Origin: Trichomonas vaginalis G3
Taxonomy: Eukaryota; Parabasalia; Trichomonadida; Trichomonadidae
Assembly: GCF_026262505.1 (NCBI RefSeq)
Contig: NC_067207.1
Location: 9,888,082-9,952,081 of the forward strand
Length of the DNA stretch: 64,000 bases
Direction of reading: 5' to 3'
Shown here piece by piece: positions 38,255-48,402 of the stretch (within the stretch, counting starts at the first letter, position 1; the number at the start of each line of letters is the position of its first letter). The translations under genes and the position numbers were made by a program. Under the pieces are notes generated by a model. That model worked only from the letters and a program-made list of their open reading frames with translations, ran no database searches and was not told where the DNA came from.

Positions 38255-40954
38255 TTATTTATTTGTTGTTTGTTTTTTCTCCCGGTCTTGAACAAGCCTG
38301 AAAATCTCCTCCATTTTCATCTTTTTCTCATTAGTTAATTGCTGATTAATTCGAAGTCTACAGTAGTCTACATATCCTCGTCCCTCATATTTATAATCAA
38401 AATTTATTTTCATTGTTCCTAAGAATAACTTAACAATATCAATTTCTAGTTTTGTAATGGCAAAATACAACGCTGATTGTTTACCAATGTTAGGATCTGC
38501 GCCCTTTTCAATCAATTTTTTACATATTTCTAGACTTTTCACTCTAACTGCTTTAATAAGAGGAGTTTCTCCATCTGTTGCAATATGATTAACTGAAGCA
38601 GATAATTCCGTCAACATAGAAACAGTATCTTTTTTGTTCGATGCAATCGCATGATAAAGTGGTGTTTCTTTCCTACTATTTTCAATATCAACGGAAACAC
38701 ATATTTCTTTTACAAGAAAATGAATAATTTCATTGTTTCCTTTTTGAGCTGCCATATGCAAATAACTTGTTGAATTCTCTTCAAGTAGAGCATTGTATTT
38801 AATTTTAGGATGAAATGCTTGATCAATCATTTTAATAAACTCAACATTTGGATTTATGACACATTCTAAAACAAGTGAATGAATATCATCTTCATTTTTT
38901 GGTTCCCAATGTAGATCTAAAATAGTTTTCAGAGATTCTCTTTGATTGGTACGAATTGAAATCATTGCAGCGTTTAAACCTGATTTATTTTTGACATCTA
39001 AATCGGAACCTTTTTCAATAAGAATTTTCAAAACTGAATTTAGACCATTTTTTGCTGCCATTAAAGCAGGAGTATCTCCTTTCTCATTTATGTAATTAAT
39101 AGGATAATTTTCTTTCAAAACATCATTTTCTGCATCTTTCATTCTTTTTTGAAAAAAAATTTTCAATGGATATGGAAAAGCCAATTCCTGCATTTGTTTT
39201 TCTTTCTTCTTTTCATCATCAATCTCTTCATTGACGTTATTCTCTGGTTCTTTAGATCTAACTGCCATTGTTGACTGAGATTTTATTGTTTTAAATTTAA
39301 GTTGTTTAAACTTTTTATCGAATATTTCTATCAGTTTATCATTGTCCAATACTATTGGCAGCTTAGTTGCATCGTCAATTTGTATTCCATTATCCTTCAC
39401 ATATTGTAGAATCAATTCTAGTTCATTATATTTCCTTTCGGATGCTAAATAAGAAAAAATAGAGTATTCAATCCCATTAATTTTCGTAATGGAGTTAATA
39501 TCACAACCTGAATCAAGAATAGCCATAATATTTTTATCATTTCTAATTTCACATGCTTTGAACAACGCTTTATAATCAAATTTATCATTAGTTTCAATTG
39601 ATTTCTTATCATATTTGATAATAAATTTAATAAATCTTGCTCTGTTCTGATTACAAACTGTATCAATAAGCAAATTTTGAATATCAAGTTCTATTTCAGC
39701 AAAAGAACATAATGTCAAACAGTTGTGGAATTTAACAATATCATCATTTTTCATATATTTGACAAGAACATCTTTCAAATTACCGTTTGCAAATTTATAA
39801 TTTACACGTATTTCTTGTTTTTTATTTGTATGATCTACAAAATTCTCAAACAGTTTAATAATATCATCCTTATTAATTTCATCATTTAGATTCTCTACCA
39901 TATAATCAATACAACACTTATTGAAACCTCTATTATCAATTTTATCATAAATCATTAATTCACTTTTTGATTTCATTATCATTGATAATATCTTTATGTA
40001 ATCATTAAAACAATTTGGAAACACAAGCATTGAACAATAATGTGTTACATATCTATCATTATCATAACTCCTAAATAAATCATATTCTGTGTCATTAAAT
40101 TTATCAACAAGAATTTTAACAATTTCTTTGGATGCCCCAATAACTGCTGAAACAAATATGTTACTTTTGATAATTTTTTCATAAATAATATCATCTTCGT
40201 TTTCTTCTGCATATTGAAAAAGAGTTTTAAAAGATTGTACATTCCCATAAAGTGCTGAAACTTGCATCGCATCAATAATATCACTTCTAGTTTCTTCAAG
40301 AATCTTTTTGACTAATTTATCCTTTTTTAAACAAGCAGCAACGGCCAAAGTTGATAAACCACATATTTTAAAATCAATATCTTGAAGATTAAGACTATCT
40401 ACTTGATCATCATTTAAGTCAATGATATGATATAGTTTCTCCCAAGGAAATGATTGATCTTCAAAATGAAACAACTTAAGCCCAAGGCTTTCTATGATGT
40501 TTCTGTTTCTGTCATCTAATAATGTTTTTGATTTATCTCTGAGCCCTTGAAGTAGCAAATTATTTCTGGAGATTTGAAGTGGCGAAACATTTTCGTTTTC
40601 ATGTATTTGCTCTTGAATGATATGGATTAATTTGTTTGCTTTCAACAGCTTGCAAATATCTATAATTTGATTAATTTCATCATTGTGAACGGTAATGATC
40701 TCTCCTTCAAGAAATTTCATGAAAATTTCCCATATTTCATCATTATTTTCTTTAAATGGTCCTATTAAACTCTCAATATCGATAGTGTTACCACTTGCTC
40801 TTCCTGCATTCTCTTTTATATTTTCAAAAATGACATCAGAAATAAGTAATAATGTCACGCGGCTACATTTTGCAGTATAATTTTTGTACTTCAAAATGGT
40901 GTCATAACCATTATTCACACTTGTAAACATTCGAAGAACTAGATTGAGAGCCAT
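38255..40954 (-). CDS. BTB-ankyrin repeat protein (899 aa)
   Basis: The first 115 residues form a BTB-like domain (MALNLVLRMFTSVNNGYD; later NDEIWEIFMKFLEGEI). A long helical section follows with one early ankyrin-like stretch (LSTLAVAACLKKDKLVKKIL). From about residue 620 the ankyrin repeats are clear: GDTPALMAAKNGLNSVLKIL, TSYLHMAAQKGNNEIIHFL, RKETPLYHAIASNKKDTVSM, GETPLIKAVRVKSLEICKKL and a final QSALYFAITKLEIDIVKLFL. It is a member of the large ankyrin family of trichomonads; such proteins bind partner proteins. The frame is whole. Broken relatives lie at 55,975 and 58,290. Confidence 0.85.
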   Translation of the reverse strand: MALNLVLRMFTSVNNGYDTILKYKNYTAKCSRVTLLLISDVIFENIKENAGRASGNTIDIESLIGPFKENNDEIWEIFMKFLEGEIITVHNDEINQIIDICKLLKANKLIHIIQEQIHENENVSPLQISRNNLLLQGLRDKSKTLLDDRNRNIIESLGLKLFHFEDQSFPWEKLYHIIDLNDDQVDSLNLQDIDFKICGLSTLAVAACLKKDKLVKKILEETRSDIIDAMQVSALYGNVQSFKTLFQYAEENEDDIIYEKIIKSNIFVSAVIGASKEIVKILVDKFNDTEYDLFRSYDNDRYVTHYCSMLVFPNCFNDYIKILSMIMKSKSELMIYDKIDNRGFNKCCIDYMVENLNDEINKDDIIKLFENFVDHTNKKQEIRVNYKFANGNLKDVLVKYMKNDDIVKFHNCLTLCSFAEIELDIQNLLIDTVCNQNRARFIKFIIKYDKKSIETNDKFDYKALFKACEIRNDKNIMAILDSGCDINSITKINGIEYSIFSYLASERKYNELELILQYVKDNGIQIDDATKLPIVLDNDKLIEIFDKKFKQLKFKTIKSQSTMAVRSKEPENNVNEEIDDEKKKEKQMQELAFPYPLKIFFQKRMKDAENDVLKENYPINYINEKGDTPALMAAKNGLNSVLKILIEKGSDLDVKNKSGLNAAMISIRTNQRESLKTILDLHWEPKNEDDIHSLVLECVINPNVEFIKMIDQAFHPKIKYNALLEENSTSYLHMAAQKGNNEIIHFLVKEICVSVDIENSRKETPLYHAIASNKKDTVSMLTELSASVNHIATDGETPLIKAVRVKSLEICKKLIEKGADPNIGKQSALYFAITKLEIDIVKLFLGTMKINFDYKYEGRGYVDYCRLRINQQLTNEKKMKMEEIFRLVQDREKKQTTNK

Positions 40955-41795
40955 TCACGAGAAAACAGGAAAGGCAAAAAAATTCAAAAGATTTGATAAG
41001 ACGGGTATTTGACAATTTTCCCCAAATGAATTAATTTCGATATGAGAAGATAATATTTGATGCTTTTTGAAATTTGTTAAATCATAGCCTGTCTTATAGA
41101 AATTGATTTTAGATTATACAAAAATACGTATGAGATCATGAAACATAATGCTTTGATAGATAAATGCGAAAAATTTTGCAATTAAATTTTTATTATTGAA
41201 CAATTCTAAAATTACAGACTTGTTGGGCATTCAATAATCATCAATAAATAATTCTTTCTTATGGATCTGGCTAATATTTCCAATATTTGAAAAGATTTAA
41301 TATGAATTCTGGAATTTGATTGGAATTAAGCACTTAACAAGATAACGGATGAGCATTTTTTTGCAATCAAACAACACTGTTATCATTTTTGACTAATGTG
41401 AACACAAAAATGAATTCTTGCATCAGAAATCAAAGAATATGCCACGATTAGACAATAATTTAATATTAATTTCACACATTCAATTTATTGCCCAAAGAAG
41501 ATAGCTTATTTTCGAGTTTGGGTTAGTGATAAAATCGATCGTCAACATCTGAAAATTGAATACTATAGATTATGTGGAAAAATTGCCAAAAGTAACAATT
41601 TTTATATCAAAATTTACAATACAAGAAATATGTAATCTAGACACTAATGATATTCTAAAATCAAATTTATGTCTTTTTAAAAATTTGTGAGAAAACCGAA
41701 CATTTTGCCATCGCTCTAATATGATTAACAGAATCATAATATGAATACATTTTTAAAGTTTTAATAAAAAACGAAACACATCTATCAAATATCAG
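40955..41795. other. Intergenic region, no gene seen
   Basis: About 840 bases between the divergent ankyrin and alcohol dehydrogenase genes. A+T-rich, without coding or repeat structure that I can name. Confidence 0.55.
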
Positions 41796-41813
41796 TTCAC
41801 TTTTAGAAGCTTC
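41794..41813 (+). promoter_or_regulatory. Host initiator before the first alcohol dehydrogenase
   Basis: AGTTCACTTTTAGAAGCTTC precedes the ATG. TTCACTTT, a trichomonad-type initiator, starts 18 bases before the ATG; the second dehydrogenase gene has the same word 18 bases before its own ATG at 43,339. Confidence 0.55.
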
Positions 41814-42998
41814 ATGAAGTGGCTCTGGACTAACACAACACAAGTCGGTTTCGGCGAAAACTGCGTTGAAGAACATCTCAAGAAGTTCGTTCAGCCAAAG
41901 TCTAAGGTTCTTGTTACATTCGGCGGCGGATCAATTGACAAAAACGGCGCCCGTGATGATGTAACAAAGGCACTTGCTGCACTCGAGTGCGAGGTTAGAT
42001 GGGAAGGTGGCATTCCTCCAAACCCAGAATTCGAACGTTGCGTTGAAATCGCAAAGGTTGTTCGCGAATGGCAGCCAAATCTCATCCTTGCAGTTGGTGG
42101 CGGCTCAACACTCGATGGAACCAAGTTCATTACAGCAGCTGCTGGATTAGATCCAAGCGTTGATCCATGGGATATCTTGACAAAGAAGACATTCCCAGAA
42201 AAATGCACACCAATCGGATCTGTCATGACACTTCCAGCTACTGGATCAGAGTGGAACAACGGTTTCGTCATCTCTCGCTGTGCTACAGCAGAAAAACTTG
42301 CCGCTGGAAATCAAGTCACTTTTCCAAAGTTTTCATTATTAGATCCAAAATATACAATGACACTTCCAACACGCCAGCTTCGTAATGGCCTCTTCGATGC
42401 CATGTGCCACTGCATCGACCAATTCTTAACTCCACAGGTTGTTCCAATGATGGACAACTTCTGGTTATCTGTCATGCGTGAACTCGTTGATATTTCTCTC
42501 GACTTACTCAAACCAGATTCATCCCTCGAATTACACGGAAGATTAGTTGTTGCAGCAACATTCGCCCTCAACCTTGTCTTCACATTAGGAAAGAACACAT
42601 GCTGGGGTATCCACCAAATCGGACATCAGCTCACAGCAGAGTACGGAATCGATCATGGTGCAACACTTGCTATGGTCACAATTCCATTCCTCCGCCACTT
42701 CAAGAAAGAACGCGAATTCAATCTTGCCCGCAGTGCTGAACGTGTTTTCGACATCCGTGAAGGCAGTGATGAAGAGAAAGCTACAAAGTTCATTGAACGT
42801 CTTCAAGAATGGATCATCTCTATTGGCCATGTCAAGACAGTCAGTGAATGTGACCATGCCAAACTTCCAATCAAAGAAGGCGACCTCGAAAAAGTTGTTA
42901 AAATGGTCATGGTTTCCAATGGAGATAAACCTTTCGGCTACGAGAAGATGGTTACAGAAGACGTAGTCAGAGAAGTCCTTTCTCAGATTATTGTATAA
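41814..42998 (+). CDS. Iron-containing alcohol dehydrogenase, copy 1
   Basis: A 394-residue type III alcohol dehydrogenase of the butanol-dehydrogenase branch. The dinucleotide motif GGGSTLDGTKF is at residues 95-105. Metal ligands fit Asp195, His199, His267 and His281 in FDAMCHCID, GIHQIGHQ and GIDHGAT. It would reduce aldehydes to alcohols with NAD(P)H during fermentation; the cytosolic location fits the lack of any leader. Family members in anaerobic protists are thought to come from bacteria. Codon use is G+C-rich, a sign of high expression. From base 42,402 to 42,883 it is identical to copy 2, while the flanks differ. Confidence 0.95.
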   Translation: MKWLWTNTTQVGFGENCVEEHLKKFVQPKSKVLVTFGGGSIDKNGARDDVTKALAALECEVRWEGGIPPNPEFERCVEIAKVVREWQPNLILAVGGGSTLDGTKFITAAAGLDPSVDPWDILTKKTFPEKCTPIGSVMTLPATGSEWNNGFVISRCATAEKLAAGNQVTFPKFSLLDPKYTMTLPTRQLRNGLFDAMCHCIDQFLTPQVVPMMDNFWLSVMRELVDISLDLLKPDSSLELHGRLVVAATFALNLVFTLGKNTCWGIHQIGHQLTAEYGIDHGATLAMVTIPFLRHFKKEREFNLARSAERVFDIREGSDEEKATKFIERLQEWIISIGHVKTVSECDHAKLPIKEGDLEKVVKMVMVSNGDKPFGYEKMVTEDVVREVLSQIIV

Positions 42999-43356
42999 AC
43001 AGGATTTATCATTTTATCATTTTTCAATCATACTTTTTTTTTCAGATTTTGTCATGAATAAAAATCAAAGCCTTTCAATTGGTTTTGAAAATGATTTTTA
43101 TCTTTATGTTTGAAATTATTTGTTTGCATTAGTGTGTGACGCAAACCACTTGTCTTCATAAAACAATGAAATTTTTTTTGAATGACCAACCACGTTTTGA
43201 ATGACATCAAACTTTTTATTTCAAATGACTTCTGAAAAGTAACAAACAATTGGCTGGTAGTCATCGCATCGTTTTTTAAATATGATATTTGATAACTGTA
43301 ATAATATTGAAAATGGTTTGGCGCTCATTCAATTTTAATTCACTTTATTTTATAGC
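42999..43356. other. Spacer between the two dehydrogenase genes
   Basis: 358 bases without a gene. It differs from the upstream region of copy 1 apart from the TTCACTTT initiator at 43,339, so the promoters evolved apart. Confidence 0.6.
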
Positions 43357-44541
43357 ATGAAGTGGCTATGGACTAATACAACTCAAGTTGGATTCGGTGA
43401 GAACGTCGTTCAAGAGCATCTCAAGAAATTCGTTCAGCCAAAGTCTAAAGTTCTTGTTACCTTTGGTGGCGGATCAATTGACAAAAATGGCGCTCGCGCT
43501 GACGTTACAAAGGCACTTGCCGAGCTCGAATGCGAAGTTAGATGGGAAGGTGGCATCCCTCCAAACCCAGAATACGACCGTTTAATCGAAATCGCCCAAG
43601 TCGTTCGCGAATGGAAGCCAGATCTCCTTCTTGCAGTCGGTGGAGGATCAACACTCGATGGAACAAAGTTCCTTTCCCTCGCTGCTGCCCTTGATCCAAG
43701 CAATGAACCATGGGATATCATCACAAAACATACATTACCAGAAACATGCACACCAATCGGATCTGTCATGACACTACCAGCTACAGGATCCGAATGGAAT
43801 AGCAGTTTCGTTATTTCCCGTCGTTCAACAAACGACAAACTCGAATACGATTCTCAACTTACATTCCCTAAGTTTTCCTTATTAGATCCAAAGTACACCA
43901 TGACACTCCCAACACGCCAGCTTCGCAATGGCATTTTCGACGCAATGTGCCACTGCATCGACCAATTCTTAACTCCACAGGTTGTTCCAATGATGGACAA
44001 CTTCTGGTTATCTGTCATGCGTGAACTCGTTGATATTTCTCTCGACTTACTCAAACCAGATTCATCCCTCGAATTACACGGAAGATTAGTTGTTGCAGCA
44101 ACATTCGCCCTCAACCTTGTCTTCACATTAGGAAAGAACACATGCTGGGGTATCCACCAAATCGGACATCAGCTCACAGCAGAGTACGGAATCGATCATG
44201 GTGCAACACTTGCTATGGTCACAATTCCATTCCTCCGCCACTTCAAGAAAGAACGCGAATTCAATCTTGCCCGCAGTGCTGAACGTGTTTTCGACATCCG
44301 TGAAGGCAGTGATGAAGAGAAAGCTACAAAGTTCATTGAACGTCTTCAAGAATGGATCATCTCTATTGGCCATGTCAAGACAGTCAGTGAATGTGACCAT
44401 GCCAAACTTCCAATCAAAGAAGGCGATCTCGAAAAGCTCATCAAGATGGTCATGGTTGCAAATGGCAATGGACCATTTGGATACCACAAGTCAATCACTG
44501 AAGCTGATGTTACAGCTATCCTCAAGGAAGTAATCGTCTAA
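43357..44541 (+). CDS. Iron-containing alcohol dehydrogenase, copy 2
   Basis: 394 residues, same layout and ligands as copy 1 (GGGSTLDGTKF at 95-105; Asp195, His199, His267, His281). The first 190 residues differ in many places, for instance DRLIEIAQVVREWKPDLL against ERCVEIAKVVREWQPNLI, and the last 34 also differ (GNGPFGYHKSITEADVTAIL). The middle, encoded by 43,945-44,426, is identical at the DNA level to copy 1. The different cofactor-side residues could give a different substrate or cofactor preference, but this cannot be read from the sequence. Confidence 0.95.
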   Translation: MKWLWTNTTQVGFGENVVQEHLKKFVQPKSKVLVTFGGGSIDKNGARADVTKALAELECEVRWEGGIPPNPEYDRLIEIAQVVREWKPDLLLAVGGGSTLDGTKFLSLAAALDPSNEPWDIITKHTLPETCTPIGSVMTLPATGSEWNSSFVISRRSTNDKLEYDSQLTFPKFSLLDPKYTMTLPTRQLRNGIFDAMCHCIDQFLTPQVVPMMDNFWLSVMRELVDISLDLLKPDSSLELHGRLVVAATFALNLVFTLGKNTCWGIHQIGHQLTAEYGIDHGATLAMVTIPFLRHFKKEREFNLARSAERVFDIREGSDEEKATKFIERLQEWIISIGHVKTVSECDHAKLPIKEGDLEKLIKMVMVANGNGPFGYHKSITEADVTAILKEVIV

Positions 44542-44985
44542 AAATGAGAGCTATTATTAGTAAAAAATTAAATAGTTTAAACATAACTTCATCTTTTCTG
44601 AATATATTATTATGAACAAAAAAATTAATAATTCATTCAAATTGAATTTTCTGATTAAGTTTATTCCAAGATGATTATTAAATTCAACCCATCTGAAATT
44701 GAAATGGCATATATAATATAAAAAAAGCTCGAAGTTATTGAAAACAATATTATAAAATGAGACAACAAACCTAATGTGGTCTTTTGTTTTAAGAGATGCT
44801 TAATCTCAACCTTGATCTCCGTTAAACAGATATCAAGTTTTTAAATTTCATATGTCATTAAAAATAGACTTCTAAAAAAGCGCAATCCAAAAATATCAAT
44901 CGCTATGGGAATGAATAAGTTCTTGATATCAAATAATTAAACTCTATACATTTATTAATATAACAAAAATAATATAATAAAAATC
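44542..44985. other. Intergenic region, no gene seen
   Basis: About 440 bases between the convergent dehydrogenase and exonuclease genes, A+T-rich, without visible structure. Confidence 0.6.
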
Positions 44986-46497
44986 TTACTTTGTTGGAGA
45001 GCAATGTACCCAAAGTAAGCCTTGTCTTATTGATAAGAACTCATCTTTGACTTTTTCATCGTTCATTGGAGGAATTGAATCGTCTTCTTGTTTAATTCTG
45101 TTTACATTGCCATTTGCAACGTATACAATGAGTGCTGTTCTCTTTGGAAGTGCTTCAATGAGTGATTCCAAAATTTTATTATATTTTTCAAGACATTTTT
45201 CTAAAACAGCATCATCTAATGCTTCTTCTTCACCGGCTTCCGCAAAGTGAGCAAACATCAAGTCATTATTTGCGATGTTATCAACAATTTCTTTTAATGT
45301 CTCGTCATCAGATTCTGTTTTCTTTAATTCAAGGATATCTGTATCAGGGAAATCAATATTTTTGGTCATTCCCGCGTAAAACAATGATCCATGCTTTTTA
45401 ATCATTTCTGCAATGAAATCTGGAACTTTTGGCTGTTCTATAACAATGTTCTGATCTTTGAGTGAGAAATTAACAAGATCCATGGCCGCTCTTGCATCTT
45501 CGTATGAATCATGGCCGGATTCGTTTGCACGGAAAGGTTTATTGATATACTTCTTGTAAAGTAAAAATAATGATGGTTTTTTGACACCATTTGTTTCACT
45601 GTTGTAAAGTAAAGCTGTATCAATACACCTGTGGTGAATTAACTTCAAAGAACGAAAATCATTTTCAAGGGAGTGCCCAACAATGATTGTTTTTCTTGAA
45701 GCGTACTTAGATAGTATTTTTAGAGCTTGATCGGGCGTTACTGTAACGTTTGCGAGTGTCTCTTCGGATATACCTGAAAATGGAGTTCTGTAGTCAAGAA
45801 TTTCATTTGTTGGTTTAAATAGTTGGTCAAGTAAAGGTTTCCCTTCAAAATCTGTAACAGAAAGACGTGCTAATTCCGATCCTAATTTTGTTTCGACCAT
45901 TTCGCAATCGATCGCAATGATTTCGCGAGTTTCGGGTGTTGTTTCTTCTGGGAGCTCGGAAAAGTCTGCTAGTTGCTCTTCTGTTAAGATTGAAAGCTTA
46001 TATAATTCACATCTCGGCTTTTCTGGAATTTTCATGCCTTCAAGATGCAGAGGATATCCATTATCTAGTAAATCAGTAACCGGAGTTATCATCTCTTCGT
46101 AGTTATTGTATTTTTTGAATATTTTTTTATTGTTTTTGAAACCTAAAACTGTCTGTCTGCCTGGGATAAGATAGCCTTCACGTTCTTTAGCTTGCGGAAA
46201 TACAGGAAACTTGTTTTGTGAAATATTTACAAAGTTTGGTAATTTTTCTTTAAATTTATTGTATCTTTTAACGTCAAGGCCATCAAACATTGCAAGGATC
46301 ACTCTATCACACAGAGTTCCATGATGTATTGTCATACATTTTGGTGCAACCGCGATATCTAATAGGCCACGAATAGTTTCTTGAATGCATTTGGGGTCAA
46401 CAGACTTCAACGATCGAGGGTTGAAGTCTGCAGATACACTAAATACAGCATCAGGAAAAATCTCAAAGTAAGTAACATTGGGTCTTTTGCATTTCAT
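44986..46497 (-). CDS. RNA exonuclease of the REXO1/Rex family (DEDDh)
   Basis: A 503-residue protein with a DEDDh exonuclease core at residues 190-345: IAIDCEMVE supplies Asp197 and Glu199, GHSLENDFRSL supplies Asp280, and GHDSYEDARA supplies His329 and Asp334. The first 190 residues match the long N-terminal extension of the Rex1/REXO5 branch. Proteins of this type trim the 3' ends of 5S rRNA, tRNA and small RNAs in the nucleus. The final part is acidic and could bind partners. TTCAAAATTATG stands before the start. The frame is whole. Confidence 0.85.
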   Translation of the reverse strand: MKCKRPNVTYFEIFPDAVFSVSADFNPRSLKSVDPKCIQETIRGLLDIAVAPKCMTIHHGTLCDRVILAMFDGLDVKRYNKFKEKLPNFVNISQNKFPVFPQAKEREGYLIPGRQTVLGFKNNKKIFKKYNNYEEMITPVTDLLDNGYPLHLEGMKIPEKPRCELYKLSILTEEQLADFSELPEETTPETREIIAIDCEMVETKLGSELARLSVTDFEGKPLLDQLFKPTNEILDYRTPFSGISEETLANVTVTPDQALKILSKYASRKTIIVGHSLENDFRSLKLIHHRCIDTALLYNSETNGVKKPSLFLLYKKYINKPFRANESGHDSYEDARAAMDLVNFSLKDQNIVIEQPKVPDFIAEMIKKHGSLFYAGMTKNIDFPDTDILELKKTESDDETLKEIVDNIANNDLMFAHFAEAGEEEALDDAVLEKCLEKYNKILESLIEALPKRTALIVYVANGNVNRIKQEDDSIPPMNDEKVKDEFLSIRQGLLWVHCSPTK

Positions 46498-46854
46498 AAT
46501 TTTGAAGCTAGATGCTCATTATCTCAATGTATTTCGATATAAAATTCTATTTAAAATAAATTATCGTTATCAATAATGTCTCAATGACGAATAAATTTGT
46601 TGATCGATATTATCATTAAATTACGATCATTTAGCTAATGGTATAGCTGATACTCAAAAAGGAATCATAGGGTTAACTTCAAATAGTAGCTAAAAAGAAT
46701 TTGGATATGAGGTCTATAGAAAAAAAGAAGAAAAATTCTTGGAAAAAATAGGAAAATCATTCCTCTGTAGATTTTCATGCAATATTGAATATGATTTATG
46801 AGTATTTTTTCCGAATTTTCCATAATTTTGAATTTTTTCAATCAAAATAAGGAT
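46498..46854. other. Intergenic region, no gene seen
   Basis: 357 bases between the exonuclease start and the end of the eL38 gene, both on the minus strand. A+T-rich, no structure recognised apart from the promoter at its left edge. Confidence 0.6.
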
Positions 46855-47079
46855 TTACTCAGCCTTCTTGTCAAGGACGATAACTTCAAGGGACTCTGGG
46901 ATTGAGTTCTGGACGAGCTCGACAAACTTCGGCTTAACTGTAAGTGTATAAAGATACTTTGTTGTGCGAAGTTTGAACTTGGTGTTGTCATCATTAGACT
47001 TCTTTACCTTAACCCACTTAGCATCAGAACGAGCGGCAAGGGCAAGGAACTCCTTTGGTGTGGTGACCTGCTTTGGCAT
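46855..47079 (-). CDS. RPL38: 60S ribosomal protein eL38
   Basis: 74 residues starting MPKQVTTPKEFLALAARSDA; the family's PKQ start, the KVKKSNDDNTKFKLR block and the KYLYTLTV strand are all present, and the length fits. It is a component of the large ribosomal subunit. Codon use is G+C-rich compared with the intergenic sequence. The leader ends in GGTCGGCCTTTTCTAGAGG and has no TCA initiator; a similar CCTTTC pyrimidine word stands before eL6. Confidence 0.95.
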   Translation of the reverse strand: MPKQVTTPKEFLALAARSDAKWVKVKKSNDDNTKFKLRTTKYLYTLTVKPKFVELVQNSIPESLEVIVLDKKAE

Positions 47080-47705
47080 CCTCTAGAAAAGGCCGACCAT
47101 TCGCAGGTTTACAAAAACCGTATGAGTCTCGAAATGAATCATTTTTTCGTTTGTTTTTAAATTTATCTCTGATAAAAATTCTAAGATTCAAATTTTTAGC
47201 CCTTGGTCATTCCATCTGCATTTCCAATCAGAAAAAGTCAAGGAATAATAACGTATGATATGGTTCTTGGCCTTAACAAATTAACATAAAATTGATATCA
47301 AAGGTAGAAAACACCTAATTATTGTTTGGGACTCATATTTGTTTAAGAATACAGCATAATAAGTTTATTACATGCATATCGAACATCCATATATAGTGCT
47401 TATTTTTTATATTACATAGTTTTGCCCATTAAATATAATCGTCCCAATATTCAACATGATTCATTCAATCATTGTAATTCTCAGATGAAAATATCTGTCT
47501 TTCTATATAGAAAAAGAGAATTCAGAGGAATTTTCCTATAAATCAATCTCATTATTTTTTCTATTGTAAAATTCTAAATCAGATAGCGATTATACGATGA
47601 AAATTAAATAGTTTGGTATGCATGTCACAAATATCATCTTAAAGTCTTAAAATCTTTTCGCCGATTATTTTCCATTCAAATTTTAATCGTTGGCTGCCTT
47701 TCGAA
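47080..47705. promoter_or_regulatory. Shared spacer of divergent ribosomal genes
   Basis: 626 bases between the starts of eL38 and eL6. Close to each ATG is a pyrimidine-rich word (GGCCTTTTCT on the minus strand, GGCTGCCTTTCG on the plus strand), which may be a ribosomal-gene-specific start signal. The middle is A+T-rich and without a gene. Confidence 0.45.
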
Positions 47706-48161
47706 ATGGCCGAGTTGCTTTTCATTACTCCAATAGAGAAGAAGAACGTTAAGAAACCATCCTGGAGAGGTATCCCACGTGTTTCTTTCACACGCCCAGC
47801 TGTCGCTGCTGAAGTTGATCCACTCGTTAAGCCAGCATGCGCTGCTAAGCCAGTTGAAACACGCCCATCCCTCAAGGTTGGTACAGTTGTCATCGTTGTT
47901 GGTGGCGAGCACCAGGGCAAGCGCGCTGTCGTCGTTGCTGACCAAGGCGCTGGTATCGTTAAGATTGCTGGTCCAGTTGTCCCAGTCAACGAAATTTCTC
48001 AGGACTACCTCATCGCTACATCAACATCAATCGAAGTTGCTGCCAACGCTACAGAAGCTCAGGTTGAGGCCGCTGCTGCTAAGGTCCCAGAAATGGTCGA
48101 GTACCTTAAGGCTCCATTCACAATCAAGAAGGGAGACCGCGTCCATTTAATGAAGTTCTAA
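47706..48161 (+). CDS. RPL6: 60S ribosomal protein eL6
   Basis: 151 residues. The KOW-like core LKVGTVVIVVGGEHQGKRAV and the strand KIAGPVVPVNEISQDYLIAT with ATSTSIEV match eL6. A shorter N-terminal part than in animals explains the small size; yeast eL6 is also short. It belongs to the large ribosomal subunit. Strongly biased G+C-rich codon use indicates high expression. It is divergent from eL38. Confidence 0.9.
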   Translation: MAELLFITPIEKKNVKKPSWRGIPRVSFTRPAVAAEVDPLVKPACAAKPVETRPSLKVGTVVIVVGGEHQGKRAVVVADQGAGIVKIAGPVVPVNEISQDYLIATSTSIEVAANATEAQVEAAAAKVPEMVEYLKAPFTIKKGDRVHLMKF

Positions 48162-48402
48162 AGGCCTAAATCTATTTTTGTCTCAATCTTATAAAATATT
48201 TATTTATTTGGCACTTGCTTTCATTTTTATTATACACTATTGAACATCGATAGTCCATGAATAAGAATACGCCTTCCTTTCGATAATTGGATACCAGTCA
48301 AGATTTTGTTGAAATTCCATAGTTCTTTAACTAACAAAGGAGAATTTTAGCACTAGTCTAATATTGAAAGGATATTATATTAGAATTGTTTCATTATTAT
48401 TG

